Below, in pieces: positions 24,801 through 35,934 of a DNA stretch of 64,000 nt. This DNA comes from Massospora cicadina. Taxonomy: Eukaryota; Entomophthoromycota; Entomophthoromycetes; Entomophthorales; Entomophthoraceae. Made by a program: the position numbers and the translations under genes. Every line of letters begins with the position of its first letter. The first letter of the stretch is position 1. The stretch lies in NCBI GenBank assembly GCA_022478985.1, contig JAKSZP010000210.1:79316-143315 (forward strand), given 5' to 3'. The notes beneath the pieces were generated by a model. That model did not search any database and had not been told where the DNA came from. It was given only the letters and a program-made list of their open reading frames with translations.

Positions 24801-25222
24801 GAGATCTTAGAGATTGGCAAAAGTTTAGGCAAGTCATGTTAAGAAAACTTAAATTTAGTCATAATATTGAAAACAAACCAAATAATTTAGTGTCTTTAAG
24901 ATAGACTTATTAGCTTGTTTGATGATTTTTGTAATATATTATTTTTTTGAAAGTTATATCTTTAGACTGAAATAGAAACAACCAATTATAGAGGTAAAAA
25001 CCTTAAACTGAATTTTATATATATAAAAAGTTAATCTTTAAAGTGATTTTATAATGAGTATCTATTATCCAAGAAATGTGTGTAACACCAAATTTAAGTT
25101 TGTAACTTTTGTAGTTTGAAAGATATGGTTATCTAACACTTAATGAGTGAATGGGATTTGGATTATCTATAAAGATTTGAAGTTTTCAAAAAAAACCCAG
25201 TGGGGTGAATTCTGGTGTTTTT
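21845..25222. other. Region without assignable gene; decayed coding-like fragments
   Basis: Right flank of G and left flank of H. Some plus-strand pieces look protein-like: 22963-23088 (41 residues, acidic helix), 23354-23533 and 24609-24842. None has a recognisable domain. 22061-22342 is open but not recognised. The rest is AT-rich. The last bases before 25223 are T-rich and may be the left copy of an imperfect H target duplication. Confidence 0.4.
22963..23088 (+). CDS. Small hypothetical ORF, 41 residues, or first exon remnant
   Basis: It begins ATGGCCACTCCC and ends with TAA. The product starts MATPNSGSIL and carries an acidic helical stretch RAKLEEVEEDLRGLWEVE that would form a short coiled coil. 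I do not recognise the family. Composition is much more protein-like than the surrounding frames. It could be the beginning of an old retroelement gag or ORF1, because the plus-strand pieces downstream (23354-23533, 24609-24842) also look like decayed protein. No promoter or splice signals are convincing. Confidence 0.25.
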   Translation: MATPNSGSILQGSTLPFRAKLEEVEEDLRGLWEVESEDGLL

Positions 25223-25967
25223 AATAGGAATCCAGCCTGTTTGTGCTTGCTAGTGCTTACACTGCTGGACCCCACAAAGGTTTAATAAAATTCTAATAAA
25301 TAATCACTACTAAAAAACTTGGGTTTAAAGTTTTAATATTAGTAGTGAGGGGTAAGATAAAAAAACAATCCCCTTGATATTTGGCCATTCAGTATATAAA
25401 GTATTTCTAGGGTTGAAGGAAACTTGAGGATATGTTTGGAATAGCTTAGCCTAGTCCAAATTAGGAAATATGAGGGAATAGCATATTTGAACTCAGGATA
25501 CTTGCTTCATATTAGCATAACAATGGAAGGGGATTTATAATTGGTCAAAACGTACCCATGAGATAACTATTTATAAACTTCAGCCAATCCCCATTTGAGA
25601 AATTTATTTTACCTTGGGAGACCCCCACCAAGCCTATAAAAGGGGGTCCCCACATAGGTGCTTTGAAAGACTTTTTGTGATTGGGGGAGTGCCTTCCAAT
25701 GGGCACCCCAAGGTCTGTTACATGGTCAGAGTAATCTGACCATTTGATTTTAGGTTTATTGCCCATGCAGGATTTGAAATGGTGTTACCCCAATTTGCAG
25801 GGTTCCACCAAGAATTGACCAGGGTCTTTTGGTCAAGTATTTTGCTAGACGTATCAAAATCACATTTATATTCATCAGAAACTCATAAATGACTTATTTT
25901 TCCCATTTCAGCTGTATTTGACCTTATACATTCTTCCTCTGCAGCTGATAGGGAAAATTGTCTGACA
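25223..25967 (-). repeat. 3' LTR of element H
   Basis: It aligns end to end with 47963-48707. On the minus strand it begins TGTCAGACA; the terminal CA of the other end has mutated, so the plus-strand start reads AATAGG where the other LTR has TGTAGG. The small minus-strand ORF at 25545-25766 is LTR sequence. Confidence 0.85.
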
Positions 25968-28900
25968 TCACCCCCCTCAAGAAAGTTAGGGAGAGAATAA
26001 GGTCAGAGTAAATGGCCATGTACGCAATTGATGGTAATATCAGTAGCTAAAGATTTGATTTAATACTCATTTACTCTTTTGTAAGTGATGTTGAAGGGAC
26101 CCTCCCATATTGATCCAAGCTTACCGCATCTAGGCGTGATGCAGTTATGATAGTATAGTACCATATCAGATACTTGGAATGTAGGCAGGGGAATTCAGAG
26201 CTCATTTGCAGCCTGCCCTTCTTTAGTCACTGCTTTGGCTAAATTATTCATAGCCTCAGATTGGAGTTGTATGATGCACTGAGCTAATTCAAGCATAACT
26301 CTCTCAGTTCCTCAACTCTAGAGAATAATACATCTTTAACTAAAAGAGCAGGTATTCTTGGTTCCCGCCCATAAAAGACACAGAATGGGGCCATTTTCAA
26401 GATCCAATAATAACTGATCTGGTAAGTAATAAGGGCACTGGGTAATAATGATCCCAGTGAAGTGGATCGGAAGAGGCCATTTTGCATAGGATGGATACCA
26501 AGATTCCATTGGCTCTCTCCACAGTCCCATTGGTAGATGTATTGTATGGAGCTAAAAAAGTTTTTGAGCCCCCATGGAGGTGGCCAGGATTTTTACTATT
26601 CTGGAGGTGAAGTTTTTTCATTATTGCAGAGTATTACTTGAGGACAGCTATGTTGAGAGAAAATATTCTGATGTAAGAAGGCGGCTGTGGCCTTGGCTGT
26701 TTGATCAAGGAGGGCCATGGCTTCCACCCACTTAGTGAAATGGTCAATGGCTACCAGGATAAATTGGTTGCCACTAGTAGTCTGTGGGAGAGGACCTACT
26801 ACATCTAGACTAATGGTGTGGAAAGGTTGTTGAAGGGTGGTTGGTTGATACTGATATCTAGTCTTGAATTAGATAGCTTCTTACAAGTAAGGCAGGCTTC
26901 CAAGACATCAACGATAGATTCCACCATTTCATCCCAATAAAACCAATCCTTAATCCACTCATGAGTTTTTTGGCTCCTCCATGATCTAGAGTGGAGTGAG
27001 CTTCTAGGATAGCAGGTACACATTCTGAGGGCCAAAGGTAAGGCAGCCATTTTGTCCCCACCTGCTTATAAAACTTCCCGCTCTCCACTTTGGTGTTATA
27101 GGAGTGTCAGGCTAACATTTTCTGTACAGGCTCATCCTCATCTTCCCAGTCATTGATGGTTATTAAGAGATCATGTAGCCTCTCTGCCTTGCTATTATCT
27201 AATTGAAGGACCAGCAGCCAAGATAACCCATCAACATTCACGTAAAAAGTTTCAGCACAGTGTTTGATCTTCATGTCTTAATGCTGGAGCTTTAGAGCCC
27301 AGCGAGCTAACTGGCCAGTAAAATCTTTAATGTTCTGTAACCATTTTAGTGATACGTGGTCAGTAATCACAGTGAAAGTAGTTCCATATATGAAAGGGTG
27401 GTAGTTATTTACAGCTAACAGAACAGCAAGGCACTCCTTCTCCGTTACACTATAGTTATGTTCAGCTATTTACAGCATCTTACTAAAGTAGAATACAGAA
27501 TGATCTACACCGTTTTCGTCCAATTGGGCTAAGATGGCCCAACGGCATAGTCTGAAGCATCAGTGAATAAGATGAAGGGTTTATTATAATCTGGGTACTA
27601 TAGTATAGGACGTTGTTGCAGCAGTTGATTCAGAGTCTAAAAAGCAGCATCTGTTTTGCACCCCACTGAAAAGGAGTGTTCTTGGTCAATAGGCGAATAA
27701 GAGGATCGCTGAGTTGGGAAAACTTAGGGATGAACTGATGGTAATATCCTATCATCTCTAGAAATACCTGAATATCCCTTAAAGTTTTTAGGGGGAGGAA
27801 TTTTTGATATCGCTTCAACCTTATCTTGAGTTGGTTGAATTTCTTTTTGGGAAATGGAATGGCCAAGGAAATACAGTTTCTTTTAAAAGAAAGTACACTT
27901 TAGGGCTTTAACTTAATATTTGACTTACGTAGACATTGAAACACCTCCTTCAGGTGCTCAAGATGTTTGTTGAACGTTTTTGAAATACTACAATGTCATT
28001 GAGATAAACAATGACGCAGCTTAACTTAAAATCCTGCATTATGGTCCATCGCATGCTATAAAGTTGTAGGTGTGTTGCACAACCCTTGAGGTAATCAGGT
28101 TGGTTGGAAGAGACTCTCACTACAAATGAGAGCACATTTCCCCTGGTCTTCAGGGGAGAGGTCCATTTGCCAATGTCCGCTAGCTAAGTCCATGGCAGAA
28201 AATAAGTTAAAGCCAGAGAGTTAGGCCAAGGCGTTGTCAATGCAATGGAGAGGATAGCTATCCTTTTTTGTGAGATTATTTAACTTGCAGTAGTCCATGA
28301 CTATCCTATGACCGCCATTTTCTTTTATATTAGCTAGAGAGGGGAAGACCAGGGGCTTTGTGAAGGTACTACAACCCTGCATTGAGTAACTGTTGAAGCT
28401 CCATCCTCATTTGCTGTTCATCTACCTTTAATTTGAGGTAAGGTTTTAACCAAATGGGATGGGCATCACCCACATCAATGGAGTGGCATCAGCCCTTCAT
28501 GTGACCATAAACATTATTAGATTTAGAGAATAAATTGCTATAGTTATCAAGGAGAGTGTGAACTTTTTCCAGATCATCTGGGGTCAGCTCATCCAAGATA
28601 TGGACGTTGGGTAAAGTACATACCAGGCTATCTGTTGGCAGGCCCATATCCATCATAGAGTTAATAGAGTAAATTTATTCAATGTCCTCCGCAGGGACTA
28701 ACAAGCCTCTGCCAATCTCCTGGTGTTTTTTTACAACTATGTCCTTTGAGGAGCGGTTCCCCAATAGCAAAGTAATGGGCCTCTGGTAAGCTGGTTCAAG
28801 AATGCCAAGTAATACCTGAGGCTCTAAGAGACTAATGCCATCAATACTTATAAGGTGCAACAAACAGTGGTGTGGAAGTTGAAGCATGATTTTTGTATTG

Positions 28901-29966
28901 ACCACTTGTTATTTACCAGGCTTAATCAAAACCTCATCTGCAGCATAGAAAGGGATACCTTCCCTAGCATCCAATTAATTGGGCAGTTTCTTTGTGTTTC
29001 ACCCAAAAGTGGAGTAAGTCAAGGTTATAGCTGTGAAGGGGTGTTTGACCAGGCTAGAGTATTCATTCTTTCTGGGTTCTTTATTTTGATAAGACTAATG
29101 GGACTTCATAGTTGAGTAACTAGAGACTACCTTGCTTCATGTTGATTATTCCCTCATACTCAGTCACAAATTGAGTGCCAATAAGCATATCATATGCTTT
29201 ATTATCCAAAGTCACAGCAAGGGCTGATAAGATAAGCTTCCCATTGTGAATGGGAAGGGAAGAGTATGCCCTGATAGCACGGGTATTATTGGGGCCTGCA
29301 GTTGCGAATTCTTGTGTGTACTCCAAGTTAGGCGCTAGCTTTATCTTCTTTATAAGCTTAGTGGAGATCACGTTAAAAGGGGAGCCAGTTTCCAGGATAT
29401 CCAGTATTCAGACCTTTTGAATGACCACTCAAACCTTAGTAAGCGTTCCTCCAAAATTAGGTGACAAAGCTAAGACCACCTTGAGCCGTAAAATGGAGGT
29501 TAACTTTCTAGCAGTCTCAGGATAATTATCCATGATGTATTTTAAGGGATGAACCCGCTAAAGTGAGTGTATCAAGCCAGCTAAAAATTGGTCACCATCA
29601 CTAGCAGTGTCATTAACTTTTTACACCCTAAAATTTGGCTGAGGTACATTTCCTCAGGTATGGTGGTCTCATCTACTCCTCCAGCATTCAATGATCAGGT
29701 AATTCTACTTCTGTGGAGGCTTCCAAATATATCAACCAACGTCATTGTAGCCCCCATCAGATCCTACCCAAGGGTATTCTCAACAAAGGGCAAAGCTGTG
29801 ATGGAGGTAGGGGAGATGGCCATAGAAAATTGGGTAGCCTTAGGGGCTGCATTATCCAGCTTGGCTGGAAAGGAAGGCACAGAGGCTTTGGTATGCTTGT
29901 TCAAGAGTATGGTATTTGCTACCTTACAGGTTGAGAAAGCAGGTTTCACAGGTAGGATAAGCACAG
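25968..29966 (-). pseudogene. Element H pol: protease, RT, RNase H, integrase, and gag C-terminus
   Basis: From right to left: the gag C-terminal part (29966-29764); the aspartic protease region (29371-29120) with a DMLIGTQF-like flap end; reverse transcriptase remnants (about 28650-27900) with the core boxes broken by stops; the connection segment (27866-27630) with DIQVFLEMIGYYHQF; RNase H (27500-27250) with VTEKECLAVL and an ITDH motif; the integrase zinc-binding domain (27088-26805) with HSTLDHGG and CLTCKK; and the integrase core (26800-26284) with VAIDHFTKW. A GPF-like C-terminal motif (EGPFNITYK) lies near 26100. Stops and frameshifts occur in every domain. The domain style matches X and Y. 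Confidence 0.75.
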
Positions 29967-30886
29967 TGTAAGTCCCGGTGAATGTCCTCTGGGTGTTGAT
30001 CAGGCCATCTTTCTGTTCCTGAGCAAGAAGGTACCAAAGAGGATGGCTATACCCCTCGTTACTCAGGGCGATTTCGCTCACGTGGTAGACAAGCGCTGGG
30101 TAATAGCCCTTCCGCTTTGGATCCCACTTCCAGTACCTGCACTCTCCTCAGCAGAACTGTTATGAGGAATCAGTGAAATCTGCACTAAGGTTGCCAAAAT
30201 GGAATCAATTGCAACTAATTTGAGCAGCAATCAGCCTAATACTCAGATTTCAAATGGTCAAAAAGGTATGAAGACCAAGCTATTAACTGGAATGCCCAAC
30301 AGTTGCAATTTGGTTTACATGATGATTGGAAAAATCCCCCCTCCCAAATCCATCAGACATCACCCCTGATGGGCAGCTTCCTGCCAGCAAATCAGGTGTT
30401 GCACCTGACACAATGCCACTGGCTGCAACTCAGCCCACCACTGAATTTTGTGATGTTAGTCCCCAGAGAACTAACCCGCCAATTCCCAAATAGTTCACCG
30501 CTTAGGTCAAACTGACCGCAACTTGGCCTGCCACCAAATTTTGTGATGTCGGTTCCCAGGGAACTAACCTGCCCATTTCCAAAATAATTCGCCGCTTAGG
30601 TCAAACTTGTGGAACCCGATCCTGGCTTGTTTTCCCTCAAAATTGATGATTATTTAATCAGGCGCATTGCACTGAGAAAATTGTTAGTCAACTCTCCTTC
30701 CTTAAATTTTCAAATAAAAACAACTTCCCCCAAAATCACATTTTTATCTGTTGAGAATTAAGCTCCCTTCCAGTTCCATATTCGTCATACCAGCAGCAGT
30801 GCCTCTGGCATTCTGGTTTGCCACTTGGATGCTCTGGCATCTGGGCTGGCAGGCCAATCTAATTCTTACTTGCTGCTCACCTGACA
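29967..30886 (+). repeat. 5' LTR of the C element
   Basis: It starts TGTAAGTCCC and ends CACCTGACA. It contains a tandem duplication of about 95 bases (roughly 30427-30612; both copies include CCGCTTAGGTCAAACT) that the other LTR lacks. It matches the reverse complement of the solo LTR at 45631-47001 but lacks some 450 bases of it. Confidence 0.8.
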
Positions 30887-31741
30887 TATTCGACCAACCA
30901 TCAATCTCTACCATTTCCGCCTTTCTTGTAGATATTAGTGCAGCAATGGTCCCTTCTTTCCAACTGAATCAGGTCGTGAAGAAGGTTATCCCTACCTACA
31001 TTAATCCCATCCCACTCCAAACTCCAAACCCAAAACCATAGTTGCCATGGCTACCTTGCTCATGTCAGTAGGGTCTGACATCTCAACTTGCAATGAGTTT
31101 GCTCCCCAAAACCCAGTAGTTTCCCAGATGTCGCCCTTCAAAGGTGCAATTCCCATATAACTGGATCTGATCATTGTCAAAAATGAGGAAGAGGCTGAGG
31201 AAGAGGCTATCCTGGCATCCCAGAAATTGCGACGTTCCATCCAATATCTCGTGGCTTGGAAAGGATATCCAGCCTATGAGAACAGTTGGGGCAAGGCGCA
31301 CAATTGCACAAATTGCATGAACCTGGTTGAAGCGTTCCAGATATCCCACCCCGAGATTCTCTGTCTCCCCCAAAGCCCAGTAGTTTCCCAGCTGCCGCCC
31401 TTCAAAGGTGCGATTCCCATGGAACTGGAACCGATCATCATCAAAAATGGGGAAGAGGCTGAGGAAGAGGCTATCCTGGCATCCCAGAAATCGCGATGTT
31501 CCATCCAATATCTCATGGCTTGGAAAGGATATCCGGCCTATGAGAACAGTTGGGCAAGGCACGTGACTGTGTGAATTGCATGAATCTGGTCAAAGCGTTC
31601 CACATATCACCCTGAGATTCTCCATTTCCCCCAAAAACCTGCGTCAGTAATGGCAATCAAGTTACCCAAAGTTCACAAGAATGTGGCTCTCATACAGTTT
31701 CCAAGTGATGAGGCTCTTCTCTTAGAAAAAGGAAAGGGTAA
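30887..31741 (+). pseudogene. C element internal remnant with tandem duplicated chromodomain
   Basis: After a leader of about 200 bases, a 264-base unit occurs twice (31112-31375 and 31376 to about 31632). Each unit encodes an acidic segment EEAEEEAILASQK and then a chromodomain core QYL-AWKGYPAYENSW. The unit length is a multiple of three, so an open frame (31227-31574) reads through from the first chromodomain into the second. Chromodomains normally sit singly at the integrase C-terminus. The integrase itself is missing. The minus-strand ORFs here (31083-31562) are shadows. Confidence 0.7.
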
Positions 31742-32577
31742 TGTAAGTCCCAGTGAATGTCCTCTGGGCATCAATCGGTCCATCTTTCCATTCCCAAGCA
31801 AAAAGGTAACAAAGAGGATGGCCATACCCCTCGTTACTCAGGGCAATCTCACTCATGTGGTAGACAAGCGCTGGGTAATAGCCCTTCTGCTTTATATCCC
31901 ACTTCCAGTACCCACACTCTCCTCAGCAGAACTGTTATGAGGAATCAGTGAAATCTGCACCAAGGTTGGTAAAATGGAATTTATTACAACTAATTTGAGC
32001 GGCAATCAGCCTGATACTCAGAACTCAAATGGTCAAAAAGGTATGAAGACTGAGCTATTGGCCAGAATTCCTGACGGTTGTGATTTGGTTTACATGGTGA
32101 TTGAAAAAATCCCCCTCCCAAATCTGTCAGGCATCACCCCCAATGGGCAGCTTCCTGCCAGCAAATTGGGCATTGTGCCTGACAAAATGCCACTGACCGC
32201 AACTCAGCCCGCCGCCAAATGTTGCAATGTCAGTTCCCAGGGAACTAATTCACCCATTTCCTAAATAACTCGCCGCTTAGGTCAAACTTGTGAAACCCAA
32301 TCCTGGCTTATTTTCCCTCAAAATCAATGACTATTTAATCAGGCGCATCGCACTGAGAAAATTGTTAGTCAACTCTCCTTCCTTAAATTTTCCAATAAAA
32401 ACAACTTCCCCCAAAATCACATTTTTATCTGCTGAGAATTAAGCTTCCTTCCAGTTCCATATTCGTTGTACCAGCAGCAGTGCCTCTGGCATTCTGGTTT
32501 GCCACTTTGGTGCTCTGGCATCTGGGCTGGCAGGCCAGTCTAATTCTTACTTGCTGTTCACCTGAAACACAGGTGGA
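31742..32577 (+). repeat. 3' LTR of the C element
   Basis: It starts TGTAAGTCCC and ends CACCTGAAA, where the terminal CA has mutated. It has a single copy of the 95-base unit that is doubled in the 5' LTR. The CACAG duplication follows directly at 32578. Confidence 0.8.
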
Positions 32578-32810
32578 CTCACTCCCAACTGTTCAACAGG
32601 CGGTAACTCCTCAAGGGTGAGAGCTGAAGGTTTCACCTCAGCTTCTTTATGAGTTGCACCTGAATGGAAGTTGGCAACATCTACTAATGCCTCCTTTAGA
32701 TTATAAATACTTTTAGAACGGCTTTTCACTGAGATGATATTTCTGGTGAGAGAGGGCTAAAAAGATAACCCAGTTAACAAGGCAGTGAAAGCATCATCAA
32801 GGATGAGCAT
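32578..32810 (-). pseudogene. Element H gag, middle segment between two insertions
   Basis: This piece of the H gag is left between the C element and element X. The minus strand encodes the LEELPPVEQLGVSPPV segment, which joins in frame to the LILPVKPAFSTCK segment beyond the C element. At the other end it continues, across X, into the gag at 47517-47960. The last five bases (AGCAT, 32806-32810) are the left target duplication of X. Confidence 0.75.
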
Positions 32811-34016
32811 TGTTAGATTTTGATGGTTGACTCAAAAATAAACCCTTCAAGAAAACCATCAAAGCTGATATATTGCTCCTATTGATGGATCCTTTGATCC
32901 TTCCCAATTTATCCGCATAACTAGATTTTCTAAAACCGCCTCAATTGTACTTAAATTGTCCCAATTATCATTTTAATAATAGCTATGATATAATTACTTT
33001 ATGGCCGATTATGGGAACCACTTGAGTGAACCAAATGAATCTACAGCTCAAACTTAATTGCATTTTATGAATTTAATGCAAGTATGATTAATGAATAATA
33101 AGTTTTATTTATGTCAGTCACCATAATTGGCATGATGTACTTACATATAGACTTTCAAATTAAGGAGTACCAAGTACTATCGAGAGGGTTGCCAAAGTCC
33201 CAATTAAGGGGGCGTCATTATTTTTATTCATATATTCTTTTCCATCAATTGTTGTATTTTGTCAGCTGTATGATGAAACGTTAGTACTTGCACATGGACG
33301 GCCCAAATAGGGAGTACCTAGTACTATCAAGAGGCCTGCTGACATCCCAATTAGGGGTGCATCATTATTTGAATTCTATATATTCTTTTCCCCACTTATT
33401 TTATTTCGTCAGCTGTATGACAAAATGTAATTGGGCTGAATGAAAGGCAGATACACACCGCTGAGGTGCTAATATTATGCCTAAAATCTTCCCAATTATG
33501 AGACTAGTAGTGCCTCCAATTGGGCTGAAACAATTGTAATTAATTTAATTCAAGGGCCAAATTAACTTGGGGATATTTAATGATCACTGCCATAATCCAT
33601 AGCGTATTGACATGGTTTTAATTAACTCATCTAATAGATGAGTATGGCAAGGAGATATCCTAGAGGTATAAAATACTGGCGCCTGGCCCTAAAATAAAAT
33701 CATCATCTTTCCATACCTTCATATTTTCGTCTTATATCTTCCTATATTAATTTGATCTTCATATTAAGAGTGTAGACAAGCAAACAGGGGAGCTTGTCAT
33801 AATTACCTGTGTCTGGAGAGTTCCCAATTAGAGAGGGAAAATTACCCTATAAGAGACCAGGAGAGTCAGATATTGTTTTTTAGCTTTGTGAGCTTCTGAA
33901 CGGTTAGGAAATACCATAAGACACATAGCATATTTGAGGATTTATCAGCTGAAACTCTTCCTGACTATCAAAACAGGAATACATTTAATAAGCTAGCTAA
34001 TCCTCAAAAACTCACA
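32811..34016 (+). repeat. 5' LTR of element X
   Basis: Begins TGTTAGATTTTGATGG and ends ACTCACA. It contains an imperfect direct repeat of about 118 bases at a spacing of about 147 bases (33164-33281 and 33311-33428), each copy with GGAGTACC-AGTACTATC and ending in GTCAGCTGTATGA. The same repeat is present in the 3' LTR. A TATA-like TATAAAATACTGG at about 33667 is a plausible promoter. Confidence 0.8.
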
Positions 34017-34018
34017 AG

Positions 34019-34036
34019 TGGTGCTTACTAAAAACC
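34019..34036 (+). promoter_or_regulatory. Primer-binding-like site of element X
   Basis: Two bases after the LTR end comes TGGTGCTTACTAAAAACC, beginning with the TGG expected to pair with a tRNA 3' CCA. Element H has the near-identical TGGTGCTCACTA at the same place, suggesting the same primer tRNA. The tRNA identity is not determined. Confidence 0.55.
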
Positions 34037-34555
34037 ATGTTGCACTTTAATATAAATAATTCATCCAAATACCAGGCAGGAGTTGCCAGAATTTATGATG
34101 AAAATGACATGGAAACCAGTGACAGAGAAATCACTGAGTACTTCAACACTGCACGCCAGAATACCGAGGAGAGCACTTCATACTCCTTGGATCTAATCAT
34201 GGTGGGAGGAGGGCATGTGGGCATAACTGTCCCTATCGAGTTTACCTCTGATAGTGTGAAGGAGATGATGGAGACCCTATTTCATGGGTATAGAATTGGT
34301 ACATCGAAAATGGACCCATCTTCTGGGCTGTTTTACTACTTGAAGGATCAGGCCTTCAAGATGGAGATGTATATGCGGTACCAAGAGGCGCCCATGGCAA
34401 CCTTGGCCAAATGCCTCAACTGTACACAAGCAACCAACGAGTTTTTGGTTAGCTTTGCACAGCCCTCAATCAAGCACACCCAAAGGATTCTGGCTCAACA
34501 GAATCTAGAGCTTGCAGAAATTTACAGAATACAAGAGGAGGAGCAATCTTCCTGA
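34037..34555 (+). CDS. N-terminal gag-region protein of element X, unknown domain
   Basis: An uninterrupted ORF of 172 residues starts at the first ATG after the primer-binding site. It begins MLHFNINNSSKY and ends with a Gln/Glu-rich helix (LAEIYRIQEEEQ). I recognise no family. Element Y lacks this part and begins directly with a coiled coil, so it is an extra module in front of the X gag. The stop is TGA; beyond it the same frame continues as a coiled-coil-like region with only isolated stops, so the original protein was probably longer and included the gag that follows. The clean frame in an otherwise decayed element is notable. Confidence 0.55.
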   Translation: MLHFNINNSSKYQAGVARIYDENDMETSDREITEYFNTARQNTEESTSYSLDLIMVGGGHVGITVPIEFTSDSVKEMMETLFHGYRIGTSKMDPSSGLFYYLKDQAFKMEMYMRYQEAPMATLAKCLNCTQATNEFLVSFAQPSIKHTQRILAQQNLELAEIYRIQEEEQSS

Positions 34556-35934
34556 TCAGGCTTACTGGATAAGTTGAATTCCAGTTTTAGTGAAGTTAGA
34601 AAGTCTATTGTAAATAATACGGAATAGGTGAATGATGCCCACAGAAGAGTGAACACCTTGGAAGATCAACTCAATAAAAAGTTCCAAAAATTGCAGCTGA
34701 GGTCCTCTCTTTACATGGACTGACCAGTGGGTGGGTCAATAATATCAGTAAATGCTGCCAGAAATTGGAGAATTACTCCGAATTCTTGTCATCTCAGACC
34801 AAACATTTAACTGAAGATTCCACATTTGCTCAGAAAAGCCACTTGGAATTGAAAACATGCATGTTCAACTCAATGAATATGTCCAAACTGAGCTGGGAAT
34901 ATTGTAAAAGAGCATCAAAGATCTGGCTGCCATGCCAGTAGGGCTGAATAACGAGGAAGAATTTGAGAAAATTCAGGAAGAATATATGAAACTCTGGTCA
35001 ACAATATCATCTGTGCAAGCAAAGAACGTCAAACTTACTAAAGAAAAACAAGATCTCCAAACACAGCTATCAGTAACTAATGACCGCGTTGCCAATCTGA
35101 TCAAAAATGTGAAGCATATACTGGCTTCTCAAATTTTTTTAGAAAGAATGTGAAGACCTTAAAAAGGAAGTCAACGACCAAAAAGAGAGAAGTTGCAACT
35201 GTTCAACTAGTCCTTGAGGGGGGAGAGCAATAAAACCTCTAAGTATTTAGGCAGAACACAACTGAAGAAATTACATAAGGCCCAAATTCAGGAGTCCAAA
35301 TTGAGCAGTTCAGAGCAATCTCATGAAGCAGAATCCTCCAGAGTTGAGACGGATAATGAAACAGATATTTTGAATGTTTGCTCAATGCCAAAAATTCTTG
35401 TTTCCATCCCAACTCCGGATGATACTTGTCATGAATGAACTTCAATTTTGACCAAAGATTCCTCCAGATGCTTGCACTCTATATGAAGCGTAACTCCTCT
35501 GGCCAATTCTGGGCGCAATGACTTAAAACCCTTGAATTTTCCAGAATTTGACAAAGAAGGAAATGTCCATTTGTTCATAAAATTATTTGAAAAGGCTATG
35601 GAAGGAGAATCAGATCATGCAAAGTCTACAGCTCTCATTAATTGTCTGGACTCACATAGTGTCAACCTTGTTATTCCCTATTTAAGTGACGATTGGTTCT
35701 ATTTGGATGTGAAAAAGGCCGTTGTAAGACAATTTGGAGGCCCTTATAAACTATCAGCCAGGAAGACAAACTTACTCAATATTGAATTTCAGCAGAATGA
35801 GTCTATCTGAGACTTTGCAGATAGATTTTTCCATGAGGCTCAGGTCTTACTCAGTTTAGGTGCCATAGACAAATCCGATGCAAAGATTGCAATGCAGCAT
35901 GCCATCAAGCCATACTGAGACTTGCAGCGTGTCA
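34556..35934 (+). pseudogene. Element X gag (coiled coil and capsid-like region)
   Basis: The frame of the preceding ORF continues through several isolated stops into a long coiled-coil region (34932-35153, with LTKEKQDLQTQLSVTND). A Ser/Glu-rich linker (35214-35438) follows. A retrotransposon gag-like segment (35532-35930) starts NFPEFDKEGNVHLFIKLFE, with a TGA inside at about 35808 and the DFADRFFHEAQ continuation. Element Y has the corresponding FDKNGSITTFIKRFE. Stops such as TGA in place of an expected Arg codon suggest C-to-T decay. No zinc knuckle is left, because the deletion begins here. Confidence 0.7.

Larger units (their letters stand above)
29967..32577 (+). mobile_element. C-family chromovirus, internally deleted
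   Basis: LTR (29967-30886), short internal region (30887-31741), LTR (31742-32577). The target duplication CACAG is perfect (29962-29966 and 32578-32582). When the element and one duplication are removed, the minus-strand gag frame of element H reads straight through. The internal part keeps only a leader and a doubled chromodomain; gag, protease, reverse transcriptase, RNase H and the integrase core are gone. It could only have moved with proteins supplied by a relative, unless the deletion happened after insertion. Confidence 0.85.

Noticed and set aside
31083..31562. 159-residue minus-strand ORF with internal repeats
   Set aside because: Antisense shadow of the doubled chromodomain; its repeats simply reflect the 264-base DNA duplication.
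33164..33428. CRISPR-like array
   Set aside because: Only two long imperfect copies without spacers of equal length; it is an internal LTR repeat in a eukaryotic setting.
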